DNA from: Anaerolineales bacterium
Lineage (GTDB): Bacteria; Chloroflexota; Anaerolineae; Anaerolineales; Villigracilaceae
DNA length: 59,643 bases
Direction: 5' to 3'
Assembly (NCBI GenBank): GCA_016934715.1
Contig: JAFGSI010000069.1
Coordinates: 1-59,643 of the forward strand
Shown here: one piece after another, positions 20,019 to 27,029 of the stretch
How the letters are laid out: each line of letters begins with the position of its first letter
Numbering within the stretch: position 1 is the stretch's first letter
Position numbers and translations under genes: made by a program
The notes under the pieces: generated by a model
Databases searched by the model: none
What the model saw: the letters and a program-made list of their open reading frames with translations, nothing else
What the model was told of the DNA's origin: nothing

Positions 20019-20061
20019 CGTATAATTTCGCCAGGCTGTTTTCCTCGGATGGCCTATTATA
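20019..20061. promoter_or_regulatory. Crossed divergent promoter region of glnS and the small membrane protein
   Basis: TATAAT at 20021-20026 reads rightward. ATTATA at 20056-20061 gives TATAAT on the minus strand, toward glnS. TGGCG and CGCCA flank the first box as a small inverted repeat. No strong -35 hexamers are seen, so the exact promoters are uncertain. Confidence 0.35.
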
Positions 20062-20087
20062 ACAAACGAAAAGGGAGCGAAGAGCAG

Positions 20088-20435
20088 ATGAACAAACACA
20101 GTGGCTTTCTGGGAACGTACTTTAACAAGGGGACGGTCATGCGCCTGGCGCAGGGATCCAGGATCCTGGCCTGGGTCATTTTGGTGATCTACGGCTTGCA
20201 ACTGCTGCTGAGTGCCGGTGTGATGGCACTCCAGGTGCTGCGCGGCTTCTGGGGCGGGATGGGATTGACCGATTATGCCCAGAATCTTCTCTTCCTGTTC
20301 GAGCAGCCGCTGCGCGGGGTGGTCTATTTCGTTGTCCTGCAGGGTGTGGCCCAGGTGCTGTTGGTATTCATGGACATCGAGGATAATACCCGCCGCCTGG
20401 CCCGCTCGATGGAGAGAAACGGACCCGAAGCCTGA
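20088..20435 (+). CDS. Small membrane protein, function unknown
   Basis: A 115-aa protein with two clear hydrophobic segments ([20 protein letters not shown] near residue 27 and [20 protein letters not shown] near residue 75). The charged tail ([13 protein letters not shown]) would be cytoplasmic. AAGGGAGCGAAG precedes the ATG. I do not recognise the family; two-helix proteins of this kind are often annotated DUF4282-like, but that is a guess. Confidence 0.65.
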   Translation: MNKHSGFLGTYFNKGTVMRLAQGSRILAWVILVIYGLQLLLSAGVMALQVLRGFWGGMGLTDYAQNLLFLFEQPLRGVVYFVVLQGVAQVLLVFMDIEDNTRRLARSMERNGPEA

Positions 20436-20486
20436 TCCCACCCTCTGGACGGATCGGCCCCCTGATGGTAAAATACCGCCCGTAGT

Positions 20487-20557
20487 TGGGGGCTCGTCTA
20501 ATGGTAGGACGGCTGACTCTGGATCAGTTAGTAGAGGTTCGAATCCTTTGCCCCCAG
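20487..20557 (+). tRNA. tRNA-Gln (anticodon CTG)
   Basis: The cloverleaf is complete. The acceptor stem pairs 20487-20493 with 20550-20556 (TGGGGGC with GCCCCCA). The D stem is GTCT/GGAC and the anticodon stem is GCTGA/TCAGT. The anticodon loop CTCTGGA has CTG at 20519-20521. The T arm has loop TTCGAAT. The discriminator base is G at 20557, followed by CCT, so CCA is not encoded. The 3' end is partly duplicated at 23504-23528. Confidence 0.96.
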
Positions 20558-20572
20558 CCTAGATATGGCGGT
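20548..20572 (+). repeat. Direct repeat A (putative attachment site at the tRNA-Gln 3' end)
   Basis: The 25 bases from the tRNA 3' end into the trailer match 23504-23528 at 23 of 25 positions; the shared core is TTGCCCCCAGCCT. Integration into tRNA 3' ends is typical of genomic islands. The 2.9 kb between the copies is full of toxin-antitoxin and transposase remnants. Confidence 0.6.
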
Positions 20573-20585
20573 AGACCGCCACCAT

Positions 20586-20614
20586 AGCCCCCAAATACGG
20601 GGGCTTATTGTTTT
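20586..20614 (+). terminator. Intrinsic terminator after tRNA-Gln
   Basis: AGCCCCC (20586-20592) pairs with GGGGGCT (20599-20605) around AAATAC, followed by the T-rich TATTGTTTT. A smaller inverted repeat TGGCGGT/ACCGCCA lies just before it. Confidence 0.75.
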
Positions 20615-20942
20615 AAGTCGAAAGGCTGTGGTCATTTGATTCAACACCTCTCACTACCTATAATTTGGCGCTACATGCACCCGCTTTGCAACCGTACCGA
20701 TGTAAAAGCAGAGTACGTTGGCCGTGACCGGGTCCGCCGGCCAGCGGATCGCCGCGCCCCTGGCTGTTAGCGTTGAACGCAGCTGCTCGCCCAGGACGAC
20801 AGCGCCCCCGCCGGGCGGGATAACGACGTTGAACCGGCGCAGGCTGGATCAGGTCCGCTCGACGTTGCTCAGGATGGCGTCCGGCCAGGCGGTCTTCTGC
20901 TCAACCGAGTTCATCGGTCACCAGAATGGCGATAAAGCGGGG
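20615..20942. other. Gene-free stretch at the left end of the putative island
   Basis: No intact gene is visible. The minus strand reads as coding-like (e.g. FNVVIPPGGGAVVLGEQLRS, then RWPADPVTANVLCFY) but is broken by in-frame stops and has no start, so it is probably the remnant of an unidentified gene. Confidence 0.4.
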
Positions 20943-20954
20943 TATAATTTAAAC
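20943..20954 (+). promoter_or_regulatory. TATAAT box 6 nt before the mntA start
   Basis: TATAAT at 20943-20948 is followed by TTAAAC and then the ATG at 20955. Transcription would start essentially at the A of the ATG, giving a leaderless mRNA. Confidence 0.55.
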
Positions 20955-21287
20955 ATGGTCGCACTCCAAATACGTGTCCCCCGCAAAAAAATTGCTGCTT
21001 TCTGCAAACGCTGGAAAGTGGTGGAATTCGCGTTGTTCGGGTCGGCGGTACGGGATGATTTCTCCACGCAAAGCGACATCGATGCTTTGGTTTCCTTCGC
21101 TCCGCACAGCAACTGGAGTCTCTTTGACCATATCCAGATGAAGCAGGAACTTCAGGAAATCTTTGGGCGCGAGGTGGATCTTATCACTCGCCGGGCGCTG
21201 GAACAAAGCCGCAACACATTGCTACGCTCGGAAATCCTGGGCACGGCAAAAACATTGTACTCGGAGAACGAACACGCCAATGTCTAA
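20955..21287 (+). CDS. MNT-type nucleotidyltransferase (antitoxin of a HEPN/MNT pair)
   Basis: A 110-aa minimal nucleotidyltransferase with the active-site signature GSAVRDDFSTQSDID (GSxxR...SDxD) near residue 30 and a third acidic position in GREVDLITRR. In HEPN/MNT modules this protein neutralises the HEPN RNase, in studied cases by AMPylating it. The start at 20955 is chosen because the longer frame upstream has no family similarity and a TATAAT box lies 6 nt before. It overlaps the HEPN gene by 8 nt. The next gene carries an in-frame stop. Confidence 0.85.
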   Translation: MVALQIRVPRKKIAAFCKRWKVVEFALFGSAVRDDFSTQSDIDALVSFAPHSNWSLFDHIQMKQELQEIFGREVDLITRRALEQSRNTLLRSEILGTAKTLYSENEHANV

Positions 21288-21615
21288 GCATCGGGATGAC
21301 ATCGTCTTGAAAGATATCATCAACGCGGCGCAGCTCATCGCCGCGTTTGTTGAGGGTCTCGGGAAAGATGGCTTCAGCGATGATTGAAAAACTCGTTCGG
21401 CCGTTTTATACCAACTGACAGTGATCGGCGAAGCCGTTAAACGACTGTCAGTAGAATTCCGCGTCGCCCACCCACAAATCCCCTGGGCATCCATGGCGGG
21501 AATGCGCGACCACCTTGTCCATGCTTATGACCTGGTGGATTGGGATGAAGTCTGGGAAACCGCCACGCGAGATGTGCCCGGTCTTATGAAACAAATCGAA
21601 TATCTCTCCGAATAA
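21280..21615 (+). pseudogene. HepT-like HEPN toxin interrupted by an in-frame TGA
   Basis: One continuous reading frame from the ATG at 21280 to the stop at 21615 (111 codons) matches a full-length HepT, except for TGA at 21385-21387 (codon 36, between FSDD and KTRSAV). The catalytic Rx4HxY motif (RDHLVHAY) lies after the stop. As written, only a 35-aa fragment without the active site would be made. A downstream GTG at 21421 could start a 64-aa C-terminal piece. No SECIS-like hairpin follows the TGA, so selenocysteine is unlikely. A nonsense mutation of the toxin beside an intact antitoxin is the simplest reading. Confidence 0.8.
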
Positions 21616-21618
21616 GCC

Positions 21619-22014
21619 CTATATCCTACTTCGCTCGGCAAATTTCCCCTGGCTGATCGGCCGTCCCGAGTCCTCAGGCTTTTCACAGGCCAGCGCTTCT
21701 ATCCGGCAACGCTGGTCTGCCGTGATCCTGGCTGGCGCTCCCGGACGGGGAGCATCTTGGAGACGATCTTCAATGCTCAAATCGTCCAACGAGATGTCTT
21801 GCAGTTTGACCCAACGATTACGCCACAGCCCTACCGTAACTCCGGTGACTTTATACTTCTCTACGATTTCCTTGTTCTTCAGTCCGTCCGCCGCAAGTAC
21901 GATCCTGGCTCGCAAGGCGATCTGTTGCCCTACTTGATGGCGTTTCACCAGTTTCTCTAACCCTTGCCGCTCTTCTTCGGATAAGGTGACCACTTGTGCT
22001 TTTGGTATTGGCAT
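21619..22014 (-). pseudogene. Truncated IS630-type transposase (N-terminal HTH part)
   Basis: 131 codons from an ATG at 22014 preceded by AGGAG. The protein begins like IS630-family transposases (VTLSEEERQGLEKLVKR, then IALRARIVLAADG and IVEKYKVTGVTVGLWRNRWV), which is the helix-turn-helix half. It stops shortly after a GRPIS block, before the DDE catalytic domain, and ends in an unrelated short tail. It cannot be an active transposase. Confidence 0.72.
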
Positions 22015-22151
22015 TTCAGGCTTCTCCTTCGTGAGATACCTATCCGATACCACCCATTACCTATTTGCGCCAGAATGTACTAGATGAAACCCAATTTCCC
22101 CATGAAACGAAAGGGGTTGGTTTAGATATTTACGCAGCACTCTGTAGCTGT

Positions 22152-22598
22152 TCAGGCATTTAGGGGTGGCAGTTCTTCGATCCAGTGCATCCAGCCCAGG
22201 CGCGCATCTTGCAAGCCATTGAACAGGCGCTTGTCCGCGGTCCAATAGTCGCATTCCAGGGCCTCGGCGAGTGCCAAGTAGTAACTATCGTAGGCCGAGG
22301 CGCGCTGCAGCCGCAGAGTCCATTCGAAAGCAGCCAGATTCTGGGTGGGATCCGGTACAAAGAGGCGGACGCCCAGCGCGTTGAGTTTATCGATCGCCCA
22401 CCGGCCTTCATCCTTGGTGATCTCCCCGAAGTGGGTGGCCTTGGCAATGGCAGATGTGGTCCCGTGCGCCCAGAGGGCCGGGGCGGCCGGCTGAACATCG
22501 GCAAAGGTTTGTATTAATGCCAGGCAGTGCCCCTGCAGGGGATTAGGCAGGACAGCCTTGACGGCCACACTTGCATCCAGGATGAGCACGCCGTTCAT
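22152..22598 (-). CDS. PIN-domain (VapC-like) protein, probably catalytically impaired
   Basis: A 148-aa PIN fold. The first active-site Asp is in LDASVAVK (residue ~8). The later acidic residues are in SAYDSYYLALAEAL and TADKRLF. The conserved Glu normally found in a block like WPYEVANAL is missing; the aligned stretch here is LWAHGTTSAIAK. That residue helps bind the catalytic metal, so RNase activity may be lost. It overlaps the antitoxin gene by 4 nt (ATGA). Confidence 0.82.
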   Translation of the reverse strand: MNGVLILDASVAVKAVLPNPLQGHCLALIQTFADVQPAAPALWAHGTTSAIAKATHFGEITKDEGRWAIDKLNALGVRLFVPDPTQNLAAFEWTLRLQRASAYDSYYLALAEALECDYWTADKRLFNGLQDARLGWMHWIEELPPLNA

Positions 22599-22891
22599 CG
22601 GGTCTCCAGTTCCTGGCGGGAAGCATCCAGAATGGCGTCCACATCCACCATCCCGCCGCGGCGCTGGGCGATCTTGCCGGAAAGCGTCCGGGCCTCTGCC
22701 AGCCACTTTTGAACGTCGGTGGTGCGGCTCTCACTGCGCAAAAGACGCTCGTAATCCTCCATGTTGATCAGCACGGCCTTGGGCTTGCCGCGAGAGGTGA
22801 GGATGATGCGTTCGCCGGCGTAGGTGACGCGGTTGACCAGTTCGGAGATGTCGCGCTTGATCTGACCAATGCTGACGCGTGTGTTATTCAT
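22595..22891 (-). CDS. Phd/YefM-type antitoxin
   Basis: A 98-aa protein that begins with the Phd/YefM DNA-binding fold (VSIGQIKRDISELVNRV, then GERIILTSRGKPKAVLINMEDYERLL). The C-terminal tail would wrap the PIN partner. It precedes and overlaps the PIN gene, the usual order, and would autoregulate the pair. Confidence 0.85.
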   Translation of the reverse strand: MNNTRVSIGQIKRDISELVNRVTYAGERIILTSRGKPKAVLINMEDYERLLRSESRTTDVQKWLAEARTLSGKIAQRRGGMVDVDAILDASRQELETR

Positions 22892-23471
22892 GGGTATGCT
22901 CCTGATCGGGCTGTATCTGTACGGGCCGTCCAACGTCGAGAATGCCGCCCGCCATGCGGCGCGCATGGGCACTGTCTCCCGGACCTGCGCCCCGGGTGAG
23001 GCGGTTTCGGCTGCGGAAAGCGCCCTTTCCGGGCAGCCGGTCATTCGGGAGACAAGCGTGAGCGTGCTTGCGCCCGGCGGGGTGGTGGGGACGACCGTGC
23101 CCATTCGTGTCACAGCGCAGATCCCAATGGTGATTCCCGGCGGTGAGGCCTTTGGTCTCGGAGCGCTTACCAAAAAGCGCCGTAAAGCCCCACGCTTTAG
23201 CGGTGGGGATGTAAGGCGCTTTTTGGTAACGGTGACAGGGATTACCGTGGACCCGGGCAACTAGGTGGTCTCTGGGACGGTGTCGGCAGACTTGTCGTCG
23301 CTCGTGCCGGGGATATTGCCATTCCAGGCGGAGTACAGCCTGACTGGATATGCGGAGGTGAGGGTGGAGGGGCGGTCGGTGGGAGAACAAGAGAGATTCT
23401 TTCTCGCTGGAGATCACCCGCGAGAAGGAATGGCCGGTCCTGACCGAGCGGAAGACCGTTGGCCAGAATAA
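22890..23471 (+). pseudogene. TadE/TadG-like pilus protein remnant
   Basis: One frame carries a hydrophobic start (MGMLLIGLYLYG), NVENAARHAARMGTV, SVLAPGGVVGTTVPIRVTAQ and then, after a TAG at 23262-23264 in the same frame, LSSLVPGILPFQAEYSLTGY. The pattern resembles the C-terminal beta-rich part of TadE/TadG proteins. It is broken by the TAG and by a 63-nt palindromic insert at 23167-23229. Its 5' end collides with the antitoxin gene start on the other strand. Assignment is tentative. Confidence 0.4.
23167..23229. mobile_element. 63-bp palindromic element with IS200/IS605-like end hairpin
   Basis: Perfect 15-bp inverted arms TTACCAAAAAGCGCC (23167-23181) and GGCGCTTTTTGGTAA (23215-23229) enclose 33 nt. 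These contain GCCCCACGCTTTAGC followed by GGTGGGGATGT, closely resembling the subterminal hairpin at the right end of many IS200/IS605 elements, which is also the 3' part of TnpB guide RNAs. No tnpA or tnpB is present. It may be a solo end or a MITE-like derivative inserted in frame into the TadE/G-like gene. Confidence 0.5.
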
Positions 23472-23503
23472 ATTCCCATTGACCCAATCTTCCTGACATA
23501 CCC

Positions 23504-23528
23504 TTGCCCCCAGCCTGGATCTGGCGGT
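23504..23528 (+). repeat. Direct repeat B (imperfect copy of the tRNA-Gln 3' end)
   Basis: It matches 20548-20572 at 23 of 25 positions, including TTGCCCCCAGCCT. The rest of the tRNA is absent here. This marks the probable right boundary of the island. Confidence 0.6.
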
Positions 23529-23534
23529 TCCTCG

Positions 23535-23567
23535 ACCCAGACCCCCCCACATGCGGGGGGTCTGGGT
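23535..23567. terminator. 13-bp stem hairpin beside repeat B
   Basis: ACCCAGACCCCCC (23535-23547) pairs perfectly with GGGGGGTCTGGGT (23555-23567) around a 7-nt loop. It occupies the same relative position as the terminator after the real tRNA-Gln and may be the displaced original tRNA terminator. No T-run follows. Confidence 0.5.
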
Positions 23568-23594
23568 CCCCAGTGATCCCAAAAGAGCCTTTCT

Positions 23595-23875
23595 ACTATC
23601 ACGGATTGGGATCTCCACATCCTGGATGACTGGTTACGTGATGAACGCACCTCTGCCAATGCCCAAGACATCTTGCAAGCCCTCGATGATCGCTACGACC
23701 AGGTTCGACGATTGTCGCTTCCCAAATGCCGCTGACCGGTTGGTTTTCTCAAGTTGCTAATCCCAGCCTCGCAGATGCCACCCTGGATCATCTCGTCCAC
23801 AATGCTGATCGGCTCCAATTGAGCGGCGAGTCGCAAAGAAGGTTGCCTGCAATACGGCCCATGTCGAACACTTGA
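23595..23875 (+). pseudogene. istB-like (IS21 family) ATPase remnant
   Basis: The translation gives DWDLHILDDWLRDERTSANA and ILQALDDRYDQ in one frame, then, after a frameshift near 23705, TIVASQMPLTGWFSQVANPS, LADATLDHLVHNADRL and LSGESQRR, ending at TGA 23873-23875. This is the C-terminal third of IstB, the AAA+ helper of IS21 transposition. The N-terminal Walker A region is missing. Confidence 0.65.
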
Positions 23876-24019
23876 TGTACAATTAGCTTACCAGCGCATT
23901 CTCCCCCCCATGTGCGCCATGCTCCGTCTTGCTGTGCGGGTTCACCGTATTACGCAGGGTCAAGCAATTCCCATACATAGTACTCAACTGGAAAGTTCGA
24001 ATCGTGCTGAGAGGTTTTT

Positions 24020-25330
24020 ATGAAAACAATCTCCATTCCAGTTGTTATTTTAGCGGGCATCTCTTTCTATGCCGGTTTTTATCACCTGATTGTATATATG
24101 CGTACCAGGGAGGATAAAAAACAGCTGTCATTCGCGTTGACGTGCATTGCCGTCGGGTTCTATGATGTGTTTGCAGTGGGCGTGTACAATGCAAATTCGG
24201 TCGCCCAGGCAGCTTTCTGGCAGCGCAGCCAGGTAATTGCAATGATGCTGTCGGGGGCCGCATTTTTATGGTTTATCGCTGACTACACGTCACAAAGACC
24301 CAAAAAGGCGCTCATCCTCTTTACAGCATACTTTTTACTTTCTGCTTTCGTGCATGTCGTGGATCGCAGCGACCTGACCTGGCTTTCGCTGGACCATCCA
24401 TCGATCAAGAATATCAGCCTTCCCAATGGCTTTACAGTCACTTATTACGAAATGTCTCCGGGCTTGTTTACTGATATCCAGAGCTTTTTTTCAATACCGA
24501 TTTATATATTTCTCATGTTTATGGGCATTCGTTATTTCCGGGCAGGAAATCAACGGGCTGCAGCACCCTTGTTGATATCCTTGACGCTGTTTTGGATCGG
24601 CGTATTCAACGATTCGCTTGTCAGCAGCGGTGTTTACCAATTCATTTATGTTGTGGAATATTCGTTCATGGCAATCATCCTCTTGATGGCCATCTCTCTG
24701 GCGCACGATATTGCCAGCGTGACGGATTCTCTGCGGGAGAGCGTGAAAACAATCGAGACTCAGAGCAATGAGTTAGCAATGGCATATGATGCCACGCTCC
24801 AGGGTTGGGCAAAAGCCTTAGAACTGTATGACCAGGAAACCGAAGGCCACTCGCGGCGGGTTGTGGATATGACCCTCAGGATCGCTCAAACCTTTAACTT
24901 ATGCCGGGATGAGTTGGTTGCGGTCCATCGGGGTGTCTTGCTTCATGATATTGGAAAAATGGCCATTCCCAGTGATATCCTGCAAAAACCTGGGCCTCTC
25001 AGTGAGGATGAATGGGAAGTTATGCGTCAGCACCCCAACCATGCTTATGAATTGCTTCAACCCATTACGTACCTGCAATCTGCACTCGACATACCCTATT
25101 GTCATCATGAACGTTGGGATGGGAAAGGTTACCCGCGCGGTCTGAAAGGCGAGCAGATCCCGCTGGCGGCGCGTATCTTCAGCATTGTGGATGTATGGGA
25201 TGCCTTGTTGTCAGATCGCCCTTATCGGAAAGCCTGGCCAAGAAGTAAGACCCTGAAGTATATTAAAGAGAACGCCGGAATTCGATTTGATCCAGTCATC
25301 GTAGATATATTTTTCCAGAAACTTGAGTAG
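24020..25330 (+). CDS. Membrane-bound HD-GYP domain cyclic-di-GMP phosphodiesterase
   Basis: A 436-aa protein. The first ~235 residues form about seven hydrophobic segments, a 7TM-type sensor. A linker helix (residues ~236-265) leads to an HD-GYP domain (~265-436) with EGHSRR, HDIGK (about residue 312), HPNHAYELL, HHERWDGKGYP (the HHExxDGxGYP signature) and DVWDALLSDRPYRKA. HD-GYP domains hydrolyse cyclic di-GMP. GAGAGG precedes the ATG. The gene is noticeably more AT-rich than its surroundings and lies just outside the putative island. Confidence 0.9.
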   Translation: MKTISIPVVILAGISFYAGFYHLIVYMRTREDKKQLSFALTCIAVGFYDVFAVGVYNANSVAQAAFWQRSQVIAMMLSGAAFLWFIADYTSQRPKKALILFTAYFLLSAFVHVVDRSDLTWLSLDHPSIKNISLPNGFTVTYYEMSPGLFTDIQSFFSIPIYIFLMFMGIRYFRAGNQRAAAPLLISLTLFWIGVFNDSLVSSGVYQFIYVVEYSFMAIILLMAISLAHDIASVTDSLRESVKTIETQSNELAMAYDATLQGWAKALELYDQETEGHSRRVVDMTLRIAQTFNLCRDELVAVHRGVLLHDIGKMAIPSDILQKPGPLSEDEWEVMRQHPNHAYELLQPITYLQSALDIPYCHHERWDGKGYPRGLKGEQIPLAARIFSIVDVWDALLSDRPYRKAWPRSKTLKYIKENAGIRFDPVIVDIFFQKLE

Positions 25331-25430
25331 AGGACTGTGGCAGGTTCGGCCAAAGAGCAAACGCGCTGGGACTCGTTTGTCCCGCGGGGGAAATCCGGGA
25401 TCTGCACGGATGTAACCGGGAGGTGATCGA

Positions 25431-26549
25431 TCATGGTTCCTTTTGTTGTGGGGAAGAGGGCGTTTTGCAGGACAGCCCGGTCCAGGCCTGCCTGGCCGGG
25501 GCGATCGAGAACCAGAAGAGCAGTGTCATCACGATGGCGGATGTCAAGCACCAGGCGCAGGTGGCGCCGATGACGAATGGCTCCAGGAAGGTCAGGTAAA
25601 TCGAGAAGAGGATGCCGAACATGGTCATGGCGAACATCGTCAGCGTGGCGTAAGCCGCCAGTTGCCCTTTGGCTTGTTGGGCTGTGAACCAGGCGGCAAT
25701 GATGGCAACATAGCCAAGCATTCCCAGCACGCCAATGGGCAGGATCCCGAACAGGCGGGCATATTGGCTCTCCTGGACCGTGTTGCAATTTCCGACGGGG
25801 CCGCAGAAGGCCTCCACTCGGGCGGTCTCCACGTAGGCCAGGTAGCCGGCCACGCACAGGCCCAGCAGGCACAGGCTCGGGATCAGCCATGCTCTGTGGG
25901 GAACCGGGGGAAGCGGTTGGCTGCGCTGGAAATGGAGCGCGGCAGCAACGAGAACAAGGACCATCCCGGCCAGCACAATCACAGAAATTGTGTTTCCTGT
26001 CAGGTCGAGGGAATATCTCTCATACCAGGTCAGGGTGTGATTGTCAACCAGGATTAGTGCGGGTCTTGAGGTTGGCACCGCCGAAGCCAAAACCTGTTCA
26101 ACCACATCCTCCAGACCGGGGATATCCGGCCAGTCCAGCCCGCCCCTGGCGAGGCGGGCCTCGATCAGGTCCGGGAATTGGTTCGGGATCTCCCAGGTGC
26201 CGACCATCACTGTCTCGCCCGCGATCAGGGTGGGGAATCCCTGCTGTTGCTCAGGTATGGCGAAACGTTCGACGGCGGCATGATACAGGTCGCGCCCCTG
26301 CCTGGTCGTGCCGTCAATGCCGATGATCTGCAGTTGGTGGCCGTATTGCGCGAAGAGGGTCCTGAGATACTCTTCCATTACTTCAACGCATCTTGGACAG
26401 GTGGGCGAATAGAAGAGCAGGGCGCGCACGATCGGCTCTGCGGTCTGGGCGTGGACTGGCCGGGGATTGATCATCAAGGCCAGCAGCATAATCAAAATTG
26501 CCAGAATAAACGTCGGGCATTTCCGTTTCATCAGCAACCTCATTTTCAT
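25431..26549 (-). CDS. Thioredoxin-like/VKOR fusion (disulfide-forming membrane protein)
   Basis: About 372 aa. A signal peptide (RLLMKRK then a hydrophobic run ending HAQ) is followed by a thioredoxin-like domain with CPRC in SPTCPRCVEVMEEYL. A VKOR four-helix domain then follows, with loop cysteines in CGPVGNC and the redox pair in GATCAWCLTSA. VKOR enzymes oxidise a thioredoxin-like partner and pass electrons to quinone, making disulfides outside the membrane. In most bacterial fusions the thioredoxin part follows VKOR; here it comes first. An alternative start at 26531 has a better ribosome site (GAGG). Confidence 0.85.
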   Translation of the reverse strand: MKMRLLMKRKCPTFILAILIMLLALMINPRPVHAQTAEPIVRALLFYSPTCPRCVEVMEEYLRTLFAQYGHQLQIIGIDGTTRQGRDLYHAAVERFAIPEQQQGFPTLIAGETVMVGTWEIPNQFPDLIEARLARGGLDWPDIPGLEDVVEQVLASAVPTSRPALILVDNHTLTWYERYSLDLTGNTISVIVLAGMVLVLVAAALHFQRSQPLPPVPHRAWLIPSLCLLGLCVAGYLAYVETARVEAFCGPVGNCNTVQESQYARLFGILPIGVLGMLGYVAIIAAWFTAQQAKGQLAAYATLTMFAMTMFGILFSIYLTFLEPFVIGATCAWCLTSAIVMTLLFWFSIAPARQAWTGLSCKTPSSPQQKEP

Positions 26550-26569
26550 GCATCCCTGGCAAGGGGCCT

Positions 26570-26938
26570 TCAGGATGCCCGCATGACGAGAATGATGGAA
26601 TGCACGGTGGGGTTTTGCCCGCCAGTTGTCTTCCAGGGATTGCTCATGGAGAATGCCGAATGGCAGTGGTCGGTGAGATTTCCCTGTACGTGCCACAACC
26701 ATATCTGGCGAGGCGGCCGGCAATTGCGTCGAGGCACAGGAGGACATCTCCCCGCTGACGGAGATGAAAGAAGCCCGCTGGAAATTTCCGGTGCCGGCAG
26801 GCACGGGGTCGGGGAGGAGACGGGGGCGGCCTGGTCTGCCACGGTCGCGGACGGGATGTCTGCAGAGATCGGGCCGCTACACCCCGCCGGCAGCAGCCTG
26901 GGGCAGATCCACGGAAGCATGGTCCTGTGTTTCTTCAT
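26570..26938 (-). CDS. Possible short lipoprotein (doubtful, perhaps degenerate)
   Basis: A 122-aa frame starts MKKHRTMLPWICPRLLPAGC, which looks like a lipoprotein signal with a lipobox ending in Cys, though two prolines interrupt the hydrophobic core. The rest is Pro/Ser/Cys-rich and unrecognised. No good ribosome site precedes the ATG. It fills an otherwise gene-free 480-bp gap upstream of the VKOR gene. It may be a decayed gene. Confidence 0.25.
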   Translation of the reverse strand: MKKHRTMLPWICPRLLPAGCSGPISADIPSATVADQAAPVSSPTPCLPAPEISSGLLSSPSAGRCPPVPRRNCRPPRQIWLWHVQGNLTDHCHSAFSMSNPWKTTGGQNPTVHSIILVMRAS

Positions 26939-27029
26939 CTGGTGAAAGGATTCGCGCAAGGCTGCCGTTGGCGTTGTTCGACAGGAACATCGGCACTGCT
27001 GTTTTCAAATACCGGGCTGGCAGGCATGC

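Noticed and set aside
21385-21387. TGA in the HEPN gene as a selenocysteine codon
   Set aside because: HepT proteins have no conserved Cys there, and no GGU-loop hairpin follows within the usual distance.
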